The notes under the pieces are model-generated. The model did no database searches, was not told the DNA's origin, and saw only the letters and a list, made by a program, of their open reading frames with translations. Source: Paramacrobiotus metropolitanus (Eukaryota > Tardigrada > Eutardigrada > Parachela > Macrobiotidae). Taken from it: a DNA stretch of 64,000 nucleotides. This document shows positions 34,915 through 47,600 of the stretch, in pieces. Both the position numbers and the translations under genes were made by a program. The stretch spans positions 620,001 through 684,000 of the forward strand of contig NW_026570268.1 in assembly GCF_019649055.1 (NCBI RefSeq), in the 5' to 3' direction. Position 1 is the stretch's first letter; every line of letters begins with the position of its first letter.

Positions 34915-35690
34915 TTTCTTAGGTTTCTTAGGTTTATTCTTAGGTTATCTTAGGTTTCTCAGGTTTCCTAGGTTTCTTAGGTTTCTTGGGTTTCCTAGGT
35001 TTCTTCGGTTTCTTCGGTTTCTGTCACGACTTGAAGGTGGCGGAATAATGTATTTATTATGAACCGCCACTGAGGGCGCAAACAACCAACTGATTGTTGT
35101 CATCAGGACAACAATGGCACTCTGCAACCGCAGTTGCCATGCTGGACAACACACCACATAGAGGTCACAGCGGACACAACGTTCTCGTGACGTCAGTGCC
35201 ACTGCACTACGCCACAGTTTCTTAGGTTTCTTAGGTTTCCTAGGTTTCTTAGGTTTCTTAGGTTTCTTAGGTTTCTCAGGTTTCTTAGGTTTCTGAGGAT
35301 TCAAAAATTTCCCAGGTTTTTTATGTTTATAGGCTTAGGTTACTGTACTTAGGTTACTGTACTTAGGATACTGCACTTAGGTTTCGTTTGTTCTATCCTT
35401 ATTCTTTTCCAGAAAAAAAATCAGGAAAACCTAAGAAAGCAATGAAGACCCAAGTAATCTAAGAAATTTCGGAATAACCTAAGGATAGCTTGAGGAACTT
35501 AAGAAAACCTAAGAAACCTAAGAAACCTGTGAAACCTGAAAAACCTAAGAAACCTGAGAGGCCTGAAAAACCTTAAGAGAATATAGCCTAAGAATTAATG
35601 ATTGCCTAAGAAACGTAAGAGATCTTAACAATATTACCCTGGAAATTGGAATATAGCCCAAGAAACTTTAGAATAACATAAGGAAGGCAA
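34915..35690. repeat. TTAGGTTTC nonamer arrays in inverted orientation
   Basis: Degenerate TTAGGTTTC repeats run at 34915-35030 and again at 35216-35310, with a non-repetitive 180-base block between. Then the reverse complement (CCTAAGAAA) runs at about 35410-35600. The whole is an inverted array with its axis near 35,370. It could fold into a long hairpin. Confidence 0.8.
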
Positions 35691-36345
35691 TGATAAATTG
35701 CATCTTTAGGAAGGCGAAGGCGAATGCGCACCGCTCAAAAGGCGGAGGCGAAGGCGGAAGGCGAAGGCGAAGGCCACTCATACCTAGCCGCGCTGCACTC
35801 GTACGCTGCCGGCTAAACCGGTTGAAAATTCTGCCTCGCCACTGGCCAGTCAGCGCAGTGTACGAGACGTACATGCCATTCAACAGTTTCAACAGTCAGC
35901 AGCCAATATCGAACAGCTATCTGTGCATTGTGTAGTGTCTGGTGTTTCTCTACGATACAAGAAGTATCTTCGTAGCGAGATTCGGATGTTTTCGATAGAT
36001 AAGAATTTTCCATCATCATAACACAGCACGAGGACAGTTTAGAAACCGGTTTGTCAGCCAACGCAGAATTCTTCTTTGTGGCAGCATAGCGGAAGAACTG
36101 ACCGTGTCTGCAGCAAAAATGCCAGCTGCCAGTGTGTTGTTAGCTACAGTGAGTCCAGAAAGAAGTGCTCCACGTTGCCCCCAAAATCACAGACTGTGAT
36201 CTCCCTGGCATGTGACGATAATCGCGCTGCCTCGTTGGAATGCTGCACCACATCCAAGTTTAGAAAGACAGACAGTCGGACACGCGTTCCCACGTTTATA
36301 AGCGTGGGAATTTTAACCGCTTAGTTTATTAACGGTGTGCCAGCC

Positions 36346-38163
36346 ATGTTGCCGGCGCAGTACGCCGCCATACGGCCCCGTCCGCCCAGTCCGGCGCCCA
36401 GCACCGTCACCGTCGTCCAGCCGGACGCGGACGACGCTCCCCCGCCGGAGCCAGTGTCTGGACGTCGAGCCGGCGCCACGGCCAACAAAAAGACGGCGCG
36501 GGAGTACAGTTTCGTCAACACGGTAACAATAACGTTGACTGCTCCCGTCGACAGTATGCTGTTTAATGTTGATGATGTCCACAGGAGAAGAACATCAGCT
36601 GCCCGCTGTCCTGCATCTGCAACGTCGTGGCAGCAAAGAGAAGCGGCACGCCAAGCCCAAACAAGTTGTGTCGCAAGCCGTACGTGGCGTAAGTAATGTG
36701 TTTCTATGGTCATGCAGTGGATTAAAAAGATGTTTGTCGTGCAGGGCCAGTGTTTCCTGTTATGTCTGCTGGACAGTCCGCGCAGTGCGCCCACCTTCCT
36801 GCGCCAGTGCCTGGTCAATCAGGAGCTGCGCCTGGCCTACTGGCAGCACCTCACCGCCACCAACGGGCTGCCGCACGAACGCCACGAGTACTAGTCAGTC
36901 AACGGTAGAAAGTTGCTTCGTTTTAGTGACCTTCTTTAATTAGCCGGTTTGATCCGCAGGGATGACGAGCGGGAGAACAGGATGCGGGAGGCGCTGTTTG
37001 CTCCGCTGTCGGCGGAAGAGCAGCGCCACCAGCGGGAAATCGCCGCCTGCGACAATACAGCCGACTGGTGTGACCGGACCAATAACGGACAGACGCCCAT
37101 GACTGGTCTGCCGCCCGTGGCGGCAGTGCCGACAGTGTTGTCGGCGGCCGTTAGCAGTGCTCCACCGTCGGCCAGCACGGTCGCCAGTGTGGCTAACGGT
37201 CCGCAGCCTCGACCGCCAATGATCACCATGACCACCGTCAACGCCAACTCCAGCCCGATGCCACGGCCGCCAATGACCATCACACCCACCGTTGGCACGG
37301 GCATAACCACCACGCCCACGGTCACCACCAGCGCCACTCTGATGCCGCCACCCATCGCCCTGCCGGCAGTCCGCACCCTCATGCAGCCCAACAAGGTGTT
37401 CCGCCCAGCGCCAGCGGTCAGCGTGGCCGGCAGCGGCATCCCACCACCGAATGATCCCGTCGCAAGCATCACGCTACCGCCACCAGTCGCCGTCATCTCC
37501 CTTTGCAACGAGCCGAGCAGCCGCACCGACCCCACCGACCGCGGTGTGCTCACCGTGCTGAAGCGCCTGCCGGAGCGGTTGTGCAAAAAACGGACCGCCG
37601 GTGGACCGGAAGCCGGCGCCAGCGGCGCTGTGGCGCTCACTGCGCCGTCCGTAGTCCCGACTGCCCGACCAGCACCGGTCGCCCGTCCCAGCCAACCGAA
37701 GAGACCGTCCGCGGCGGCGGAAGCGGCGCTCTTCCCGGTGGAGCGGGTCATGGGCGCCAAGCTGGTGACGGACAGCAGTAAGCGCGGACCGGCGGCGCGC
37801 CAGACCTTTTACCTCATCAAATGGGAGGGCTTCCCGCGCAGCCACAGCACCTGGGAGCCGCGGACGCAGCTGCACTGTCTGCAGGCCATTCGGGACTTCC
37901 ACAAGGCGCACGGGTAGGTCGGGGACAACTTCCGGACGCCGGAAGTCCGTTGCCGTTTTAATTATTCAGCTGGTGAAATATTTTTGTGTTGGCTTAGGAG
38001 ACTGACGGTGCGGAAACCGAAAATCCTCAGCCCGGAAGGCGCGGACTTCGAGATGTCCCGGGGAGAGCCGCCGGAGGAAGGGCAGCCGGCCAAGCAGCCA
38101 ACCGAAACGGGAGCGTCGACGTCGCTGTATCTGCGCAGTCGGCTGTGCGCACTTCCGGCCTAA
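36346..38163 (+). pseudogene. Chromodomain protein gene, unit B: frameshift and nonsense mutation
   Basis: Same five exons as the 7656-9485 gene: 36346-36522, 36585 to about 36690, 36745-36893, 36960-37913 and 37998-38163. Two lesions stand out. Exon 2 lacks 4 bases relative to unit A just after CTGCAACGTCGT, shifting the frame to a stop at its end. The exon 3/4 junction codon is TA|G instead of TG|G, turning Trp into a stop. Exons 4-5 stay open and keep the chromodomain (YLIKWEGFPRSHSTWEP) unchanged, so a truncated protein from an internal start is possible but unproven. Confidence 0.8.
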
Positions 38164-38613
38164 TCAGCGACACACGCCGCTGCCGCATCAGTTATTACGT
38201 ATTAAAATGATGTATCTCTTTTTCTAGTTGTATTACTTAGACGGCTGGTTAACAGGCATTTGAACCAGCTTCTCCTTTGTCAGCTTACACAATTTTTTAT
38301 AAGTATTTTGGTGTGTATCCGCTGTTTTTATTGGGTTATTAATACGGCATATATGCAACAAGTAAACTGTGTTAAATAAGTACTGCGTGTGCTGCTGTGG
38401 TGACTGTGCCGGCTACGGCGTAAACGCGTCATAACGCAGCTACATTTCCGCTCGCCGGCGCGACGGATGGCCGGCGTTTCAGTTCGGTTCGGCGAACGTC
38501 CGTGTGCGGCTTCGCGGTACGGTGCACGGCGTTTACACGAAGGCTTCCGTGTTGGAAACTGGATTTCCTCGCAAGTACAACACACCGTGGTATACTATAC
38601 GAGAGCGGAAGGT

Positions 38614-38645
38614 GATTTGTTGTTTTTGCTGTTGGACAACAAATC
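38614..38645. promoter_or_regulatory. Conserved hairpin upstream of the intact secreted Gln/Asn-rich gene
   Basis: GATTTGTTGT, a 12-base loop, then ACAACAAATC. The stem is identical to the unit A hairpin at 10142-10173. It lies about 245 bases before the ATG at 38889. Confidence 0.5.
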
Positions 38646-38888
38646 TCCTGGCTCTGGGCTAAAATAACAAGAGACAGTCTTTATAACGCGCCAACACGCC
38701 GACGCCGGCTGGATGCATCTGTATTAAATCATTAATCGCCCATATAGCTTTCCTACTGATTTTGCTCACAATTATTGGTAGTTGACTTGTCGCGGCATTC
38801 GGTAATTTTCCTATTTATTTTTCGCGAAGCCGGTGTGTGGAAACCTTTGATCCCCGTGTCAGTATTATAATTTTCTCCTCCTTGTACA

Positions 38889-40950
38889 ATGACGGCGATT
38901 TGCGTAGCAGTGTGTCTACTCCTCGGCGGCGCCATGGCCTTTCCAAGTAAGTAACGGAAAGAGTATTACGTGTACTTATATATAATATCCCTGTGTTTAT
39001 ACGTCGGCGATGTATTCGTACGCCGCTCCGTTACCAGTGCCTCCCGCGAGAAAATCTCTGTCGAGTAACCTGAATGCATGTACAAACCACTTTCCTGACT
39101 AACGCAGTTTACGTTTCACGAAAACGCGTGAGCTGAATATTTCAAATGAAAGAATATCAGGGACTTCCGGCGCTTGACGCAAATGCTACGTACATCAAAC
39201 GGGAAATAATGTGAATGTCTAATTTTGAGTTTGAAACATCGACCGGATGATTTCCAGTCCCGCTACGGAAGTAGAGTGGACAGTAATGGATGACCGGGAA
39301 ATGGATTAATGACTGTAGAGTTTCGCAGTGTCACTGTGCAGATACCGGTATCGTCAAGCAGCGGTTAACTTTTCCGGTACAGCGATGTAACGATCACGTA
39401 AAGTATCGAAGACGCCGCCGATAGCCGCTACATTGCCGCATTCCAGGGACCACTGCCAGCAGCAAACAGCGCCGGCCGGCCGGGCGGGCTGCGGTCCGGT
39501 CGCAGCTAACGGGCCGCTACCGGCACACACCCACGTATGCGCTCAGCTTTTATTCAGCCGTCTTCCTTATTCCCATTCGCATTATATACATATTAGGCAG
39601 TTAATAGGGTTTCGCAGTATCGTAATATATATACCGGTTTTTCAAGCAACACAAGATAACAGCCGCGCTTATACGCCAGTGAATATGGTTGCTTGTTTTG
39701 CAGTGCAGCCGATGCAGCCGATGACCTTTAGCAACATGAACTTTGACGCGTTCAACGCGCAGACGAACGCGCAAAAGCAGAACCAGAAGACCAGTCAGGC
39801 GGCCTCCACCGGCGACGCCTCGGCCGATTCCGGCCAGATCGCCAGCAACCAGAACTCCAACATGCTCACCAACGCCAACGGCACGCTGACCAACGCCGGC
39901 TCCCAGGGCGGCTGCTCCGGTGGTAACTGCGCGCTGTCTGGCGCGGCGCAACTGCAGGTAATTATACAACCCGGCTACACTCTTCAAATACGTGCCTGTA
40001 TATATCGGTATTAAGGAAAAGATGCTTGCAGGCCGGCGACCAGAGTCAGGGCCAGAAGCAGGGCGCCAACCAGAACCTCTTGGGCCAAAAGGGCAGCAAC
40101 AGCCTGCAGATGCCCAATCTCCTCGGCAACAATATGTTCAACAACGCCAACCTCAACACGCAGAAGCAGACGCAGAAACAGACGCAGATCGGCGGCGCTG
40201 CTACCGGCACCGGCGCGGCCCAGCTCGGTAAGGCCTGATGACCTTTTCCTTAATTAGTTTTAAATTGTTGTAATTTGATTTAAATATAGGCAGCGTGACC
40301 TTGAAAACCTTTTCCCTTCATCGTTAATTTATTGTACTGTAACTTAATTATACGCAGATCTCGATGCACTTTCCCTTTATCTTTAATTAAATTTAATGTA
40401 ATTTAATTTAATTATAGGCAACGTGACCTCCAACCAGAACACGGTGGGCGAGACGAACAAAGCCGGCGGCAACGTGCTGGCCACCAACGTCGGCTCGGGC
40501 ATCGGCACCGGCGTAAACCTGAACGGCGCCTCGCAGGCCAAGATCCAGGGCCAGACGGCCACCCAGGAGGCCGGTCAGGCCAGCAACCAGCGCGTTAACC
40601 AGGCCGTGCAGGGCGCCGGGGCGGCGGCGCCCGGCTGCGCCGTCGGCACCACCAACCAGGCCAACACTAACCAGACGCTGGCCAAGCAGAAGCAGGAGCA
40701 GACGCAGGCCGACGCCGCCGCCGCCGGGCAGGGCGGCGCGGCGGAGGGCGCCGTCAACAGCGCGCAGGCCAGCAACGTGCAGCAGACCGACAAGGGCACC
40801 ATGAGCGTCTCCAACTCGCAGGGCACCGCCGCCGGCAAGGGCCTGCATTTGAGCGGCGCCTCCAGCAGTAATCTGCAGTCGGCCGGACAGAAGCAGCAGC
40901 AGAACACCGCCGCCGGCAGTAATCTCGATAACCAAGCGGTTAAATGCTGA
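38889..40950 (+). CDS. Secreted Gln/Asn/Ala/Gly-rich protein, 346 aa (unit B, intact copy)
   Basis: Four exons: 38889-38946, 39704-39957, 40032-40227 and 40418-40950. All are GT..AG and in phase, giving 347 codons with TGA. Exon 1 is the signal peptide MTAICVAVCLLLGGAMAFP, ending in phase 1. The mature chain is polar and low in hydrophobics. Exon 2 has MQPMQPMTF, QKQNQKTSQAAS and a Gly/Cys patch (GGCSGGNC). Exon 3 is Gln/Asn-rich (QMPNLLGNNMFNNANLN). Exon 4 is Ala/Gln/Gly-rich with repeating A-S-N-Q and TNQAN words and ends in AVKC. Three cysteines could cross-link. I do not recognise the family. The composition suits an extracellular fibre, gel or coat protein and is also prion-like. Its duplicate at 10418-23593 is broken. 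Confidence 0.85.
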
Positions 40951-41299
40951 AACTGAATTTATTTGTTACAATTTCAAATCGTGGTTGTTAATGGTGCGGT
41001 GCATACGTTTGTCTTTCTCTACTTCAGCCTAGGACGGCTTCGAGATGATTATAATTAAGCCGGTAATGCCGGTGTTACTTGGGGACTTTTCGTTCAAAAA
41101 TAAGATGAAGTTAACTAAGCAAGGTGCTCTCCGCTTCGATTTTGCAGGAGCCGAGCGAAAGTGCACATCGCACATCCTACGTATCTTTACGAAAGCAATT
41201 GTAACCGTAAAAACATTCTCGGGGTCTGCGAATTACGTGAAAAAAATATCTCGCAACTGTAACAAAGTGTATGCAGAATTTAGAATATATGCATCTACA

Positions 41300-41457
<158 letters not shown>

Positions 41458-41869
41458 GCAGAGTTATGTGTCTACAAAGCTACGAGTATTTACCGTACAC
41501 TCCCGTCACTACCAAAAGAAGTACGGCCGTGAAAAATATAGATGCTTATACACCCTCAGATTTTTATATACAGATTTTTTGTAGTTTTTACACCAGATTC
41601 ATATCATACAGCAGGAACACGTATTTCCAACGGATAAGGATGGAAAAGAGCAATCAGATGTACAGTGAGAGAAATCAGCTAATCTAGGCAAAGTATACCA
41701 GTACAGATTATTGTCCTCCTGACTCCTCCTGCTCCCGGATGCCTTTTCCGGCGCCGCGGATGTGTTGTGGCGGTCAATGCGAAAGCCATTAGCCGGGTGT
41801 TGCATTGTTACTCTTGTTAGTCTTGTATACTGTACAATGTAATTCATTTATTAAACTGTTTATGAGAGC

Positions 41870-42050
41870 AGGCGAAAGTCATTCCACTTGTTTTCTGTTT
41901 CAACGTTTAAGTTAGGAGATTATGCATGGTAGTGCTATGAGGGTGTTGTGGACAGTCCCTTCTCATGTTAATTGAGACAAATTCTTTATTTGATTGTATA
42001 TACTGAGTGGCGCTCATTGATTTGCATATTGAAAAATAAATTTACACATT
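41870..42050 (+). repeat. Dispersed repeat copy 2
   Basis: Aligns with 2080-2265. Shared words include GTTTCAACGTTTAAGTT and GACAGTCCCTTC, with AAATAAA near the end. Confidence 0.55.
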
Positions 42051-42986
42051 TAATAACGGTTAACGACAGCTGTACGTACGTACAATACACGGCGGCGCGC
42101 TGGCCATTGGTTGGAGGAGAACATTACATCCGGCGTGTTGTGCAACAACGGCCGCACGACACGACAAACTCGTGTATTGTACATACTGATTATGAGTGAC
42201 ATGAAGTTTCCTTATTAATTAATTTAATAATTCTTGTTGACGGCTCGCAACCGGATGCTGTTGCAATATACCGATACAAGTACGCTGTATGCGTTGCGTG
42301 AGTTTCCACTGGCAATTCCGTTGACTAGTCGCAAACGATAACAAACAACGTCGACCCGGCGATTAATTGGCGAACCAGCGTTTAATTAGTTAATGGCCAA
42401 GAAAACAAACCAGATCAAATCGTAGTTAGGTAAGTAAGGAAATCATGTGACCTGCACAGCTTGTAAGCGCCATTACAAAATCGGCCTCCTCCAATTAAAA
42501 TGAGGAGCTCACCAGGCTAAATCCCATACTATCCCGTGTAAGACAACGCAGAATGGTAAACATCATTAATGTTGCAGTACTTCTTAATTACTAATAATAC
42601 TCTGTATTATCTAACGGATGGACGCATGCATAAAAAGATGGAAGTATTGTTATAAAGCAGCGCTCAGTGACAGCGATGTCAACGGTTGGCTAATAGTGTA
42701 GTGACCATTGCAACAGCTGCCATCCATGGGACAAAGGTCACGGTCGTGCCTGGAAATCGCCAGGCCGTGCCAAGGCGGCAGTGCATCCATATTCCATGGT
42801 CAGCTACATGTATGTGTAGAGCGGGAAGCAGGTTAGGGAGGAGCTAGTTAAATTGGGGGAACAGGGCGGCCAGGACACGTGCAGATGGGGAATCAACGGA
42901 CTGGGAGACCAAGATTAAGCTGTGCTATTTATACAGGAATTAACCAGGCCGAACGTTGCCGATCCACGGTTGTTGGCACAGGTCGC
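42051..42986. other. Intergenic, no gene seen
   Basis: No supported coding sequence or RNA gene between the dispersed repeat and the stop of the small peptide gene. Confidence 0.4.
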
Positions 42987-43655
42987 CTACTTCTTCTTGG
43001 CGGCCTCCTTCAGCAGCCAGATGATGTCGCCACCATCGCCACCTCCGCCGCCGCCAAACTGGCCCATCACGCCCTCTGTAAGGACACGAAAAGCACACTC
43101 AACATACGCTCATGTTTTATATACGCTTTTTCACACACTTAGATTTTTTAAATATGGTTTATATTTATATATGGTTGGTATATGGTTTATATATATGTTT
43201 TTTGATATATGAATACTTGTTTTTTATATACGCTTTTAAATACACTTTATGTATAAAGGCTTATACATACATTACATATACTTTTATATATATACTTTAT
43301 GTGTACTTTCATAATATATACATATATATAGTAATACTTTTATACAACAATATATTTTAATATAATAATTTTACTTTTATATATACTGTACGTCATATAT
43401 ACCTTTACATATACGCTTTTATATATGTTTTTTATATACGTCATATTTTTATATCCGCTTTTTTAGCACATATTTATTCTATAATTCATTAACTTTATTA
43501 CGAGCGAAAGGTCACCGTCATAACATTTTACTCGACACGTGCAATTCACGTATTTATTTCAAAGGTCATCGGTAATTGTGCTTACCAGTGAAGAGACTGA
43601 GGAGGACGAGCATAACCAGGACGCAAAGAACCAACATTTGCATTGACATCTCCAT
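42987..43655 (-). CDS. Small secreted or membrane-anchored Gly-rich peptide, 52 aa
   Basis: Two exons on the minus strand, 43586-43655 and 42987-43075, joined in phase 1 across an AT-rich intron of 510 bases (gtaagc donor, ttacag acceptor). Exon 1 encodes MEMSMQMLVLCVLVMLVLLS, a strong hydrophobic signal or anchor. Exon 2 gives EGVMGQFGGGGGGDGGD, then IIWLLKEAAKKK and TAG. A glycine run followed by a short amphipathic basic helix is seen in some secreted antimicrobial or adhesive peptides, but I recognise no family. A TATATATA run lies about 140 bases upstream. Too short to be found as a single open frame. Confidence 0.6.
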
Positions 43656-44679
43656 GATCCACAGGGTTTCTGAAAGTTTCTCTCAACGCGAGATTAATGG
43701 CAAATCGTAACCCACTTCACAATTAATAAATCTCGTTAAGAACTAATAGATTTCTCTATGTAACGAATGGCCGACTGCTAGTCAACGGTTGCATATATAT
43801 ACGCCACACCGCTCACTCGCTCGAGCGCGCGTACACAATAGCAGCATTCCATTATTATTTCACCGCGGGAAAACATTTCCGCTGAATTTGTCAACAACAA
43901 TGCCGAAAGAAACCAGTGTACAGGTAATGGCCTGTCAATCGCCGCGTCGTTCTGCAGGTCTCCAACACCACGTAACAGGCGGTGCGTTGCGTGGATCATT
44001 GTTTCGGCGAAAATGTATCAACTGCCACTCACAGCGCCGCCTGTCTTTCACCGAAATTCTGCCGTCTCACGCGGCTTTTATTGGTGGTTGAATAAGAAAG
44101 ACTAATTCATGATCTCATTCTTAACAAAAAACCCTACAGCCGCGGCAACCCACTCATCAACATTTCGCCGGGCCCAACGCGATGATATCACCGCGCGAAA
44201 CGGGAATTTTTTTCCGGTCGTGTGGAGCGGCAGTTTGGCACCGGAAACGAATCGTTTAATAGGCAGACGACGCTGAATGATGGACTCAAGTGTGAGGCAG
44301 TGTTTTCTCAACAAAGCGGGAGCAGCACGTGAAGAACAGACACGCTGCTGCGCTCTGTCAGTCAAATGAAGAGGCCGGTCGCTATTGTCAACCGCCCGCG
44401 TTGTGGAACGATTCATCATTATTCAGCAATATTCCTCTTTCATTTCATTGTCGCCGGCACACGGTCAACATCGTTAGCAATTTACCAGAGCAAATCCTCT
44501 CAAAAAACCACTTCAAAATTGTGCCCGCTCATCGGCGTATAAACCATTAAAAAAGCCAAGACAGGAAAAATCAAGACAGGAAGGTAAAACAGTGGAAAAC
44601 GCGGGAATCGGTCCAACAAAACAGGATAAAAAATGCCAGATTGCGGAGATCCATCGTGGAAGCGAGTCAGAGGCACGTC
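43656..44679. other. Intergenic, no gene seen
   Basis: Promoter side of the small peptide gene (TATA-like run near 43790-43803 on the minus strand) and 3' flank of CDC20. No further gene supported. Confidence 0.4.
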
Positions 44680-47600
44680 TCAGCGGAGGCACTGGCGCGC
44701 CAGTCCCGTGGGCTGGATTTTGTCGCGCTCGGCCTTCTTGCGCTTCTCCAGGTCCACGGGGAACATGTGCCAGAGGCGGATGGTCTCGTCGGCGCCCGAC
44801 GACACCACCGTCGACCCGTCGCTGCTCAGGCACACGTCCAGGATGCGGTCCGTGTGGCCTGCGCGCAAGCACACCCAATTCAGGACACAATGCAGCCGAG
44901 CAGTCGGGCCGCGGTTAAAAACTGCATTTATTACTATAATTATTATTATATCCACCTCTCTCAACGGGATATCTACCGGAATTTTTCTCTCGTAATTTTG
45001 ACAATTTTATACATTTCTTCCGGTTGATTTGATGAGATGAATACAGAATAAATCGCTGCCACCGTCGTCCATTGTCGTCATACGCTGATATATAATAATA
45101 TATTAAACTATATCGTTGCGTTAAGCCTGTATAGCACCTACCGGTGAGCTCGGCGATGCGCTCGAAGGAGGGATATTTCCACAAGATGAGCTCGTTCTTG
45201 GCGTAGCCATGGCCCGTGACCACCTCGCGGTACTCCTCCGACCACACCAACCCCGACACCTGCGAGCCCGTCTCCTTGCTGCAGATCAGACTGCCCATGT
45301 TGATGTTCCACACCTTCACGCAGCGGTCCGCCGTGCCGCCGCCCGACGCCAACACCGACGACTGCCACGGACACCACGCCACGGCCTGCATCAGAGGAGA
45401 TTTGTCAGTTGACTGCGCCGCTGGGCTTTGTCGAGAAGATATATAAATAACATATATTTTACCACCGCAATATATTTTTTACCACTGCTACATATATTTT
45501 ACATGATATATTTTACCACTGCAAAATTACTTCCCGATGGCGCTGCGTTTTCAAATGGGATGTTATTGTAAATGTGTCATTTACAAACCGCTGAACATGG
45601 TGGGAATAAGGAACATTCGCCTTTGAGCGTTAAAAGGAACAAGAATTCATTTTCTACCGCATCAGATGGGTTTGAATAAAAATGTCAAAGAAAGATATTT
45701 TATTTCAAAACATATTAAATATGCGACCGACGGTTGCATGTCCATCTGGCCATTGTGGCATATGCACCTTGACGGCGGCCTGGTGCAGCGTGAAGGCGTA
45801 GAGCGGGTGCTCGTGCGAAGTGTCGCCGACCAGTCCGGGCCCTTTCCCGGGAGCGGGGCAGGGCCAGATGTTGAGGACGTTGTCGTTGCCGCCGCTGGCC
45901 AGGTAGCGCCCATCCGGCGACCACCGCAGTCCGCACACTTCCTGCAAGCATCCGCAGTCATCATTCAGCGCAATGATCACTTAATCAGAACTCAAACGTA
46001 TTACCAATTTTATTACGTATTTTATCAGGGCTGCAGCATATGAATTTCGTTGATACCATACGGCGGAGAGCTTATTTAAGACCGTACTTTACTTTTTAAT
46101 GTAATATTTATATAATGTTTGTCTTATTACGAGTTACCGGCACGAACATTGGTGAAACAAATATCGTAATTTTTCCGTAACGAGTCAATGTGATTAAAAC
46201 GCGGTGTACCTGGGAGTGGGCCCTGAGGGAGCAGAAGTAGTGCTCCTTGACGCGCACATCGTGGTAGTGCACCGCGCCGGACTTGCAGCCGCTGGCCAGC
46301 ACGTGCTGGTTCCAGTCCAGACAGCCGACGCGCTCACTGTGCCCGCCCAGCACGCGCACGCGCCGCTTCTCGTTGGCGTCCCAGATCTGCACCTGCACAT
46401 GTCACACACATACAGTCAACGACAACCCTCTCAGACACAGCGTTAACAACTGAATACACAGCGAAAACAGACACTTAGTTTATCCAGCGGAAATATTTAT
46501 GCTATTCTATAAGAGTACACGAGCAAAAAAACAGTCTCGTTGAATTATTGTTCAAAATCTACGAGTACAAACAGAAGCGGAAGCAATGCTCACTTCCGGT
46601 TGCGCAACACAAGCATTTCAACCTTCAGCTGAAACAACATTCCTACAACCAACGGCAATAATGCTGCTGATGAGGAAACGGCTCATAAACGAGCCAAAGA
46701 AACTCAATTAGCGATGACGAATGCATATACTCAAAACTAATAATAATTTAATAATTATTATTCATTAGTATTTGAGATAATTGACAAGTAGGTATTATTA
46801 CTCTCTTATTATTATTATTACTCTCATTCATGATAAGTATTACTGTTTTATTCAAGCAGTTTTTTAGCACGACTGACATACACATTCGGTTGACATGCGC
46901 ATTTACGCACCTCTCCGTTACTGATGCCGACGGCGAGGAAGTTGCCGGCCTGCAGCCAGGACACGCCGGACACGTAGCGCTGCTCGCCCTCGACGGCGCA
47001 GCTGAACAGCTCGTCAATCGCCGCCGTCTCCCCGTTCCACAGGTACACCGCGGCGCCCAGCGCCACCGCCAGCATGTTGCGCCCGCCCCAGTCCAGCCGC
47101 GTCAGATCTGCACGCACCAACATCAACCACTTATCAATCATTATTCATCTGTCCATCTCGTAATAATTTATTCGAAAGAAATTTGATGAAATTAATTACA
47201 CAAATTTACTAATGTAACGGCAGAATAATATTCTTTTCAGCATCTTCAGCCAACTGGCTCACTCAGATTACAAGGAAAATTCGATGTATAGAAGTATTAA
47301 AAAATTAGTAAGCCATCGAGGTACCAGTTTTATCACGAATTTTATTTAAAGTAATTAATGGAACAAAATCTAGCCAAAAACGGGAAAAATAAGTCATAAT
47401 AGCGTAGAAATTCAGAAAATCCCCGGACACCTTCTGGCCAGTACAGGTACTCACAGTAATCGTTGAGGAGGTCGGGCGCGTCCAAGATGCGGGAGGGAAC
47501 GGCGGGGATGGCGCGCGGGATCTTCTTGGCGTTGTGGGCGCCGGTCTTGCTGATGGCGTGGGTGTACAGCGAGGAGAAGGGGTTGGTGGAGCCTGCAAGG

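Larger units (their letters stand above)
24060..40950 (+). repeat. Tandem segmental duplication, unit B
   Basis: Counterpart of unit A. Its upstream segment is split: 24060-24150 resembles 6860-6950, 25480-25690 resembles 6940-7130, and 35770-35880 resembles 7100-7200. Non-LTR and simple-repeat sequence lies between. It then carries the chromodomain pseudogene (36346-38163), the promoter segment (38280-38888) and the intact secreted-protein gene (38889-40950). Confidence 0.8.

Noticed and set aside
34945-35304. Lys/Pro-rich minus-strand frame (KKPKKP repeats)
   Set aside because: Translation of the TTAGGTTTC simple repeat; it has no ordinary protein content.
34915-35310. TTAGG-type telomere sequence
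   Set aside because: The period is nine bases (TTAGGTTTC), degenerate and internal, in both orientations. It does not match a tandem TTAGG telomere.
46748-47186. Alternative frames over CDC20 exons
   Set aside because: Shadows of WD40-coding exons, which join in one frame with correct splice sites.
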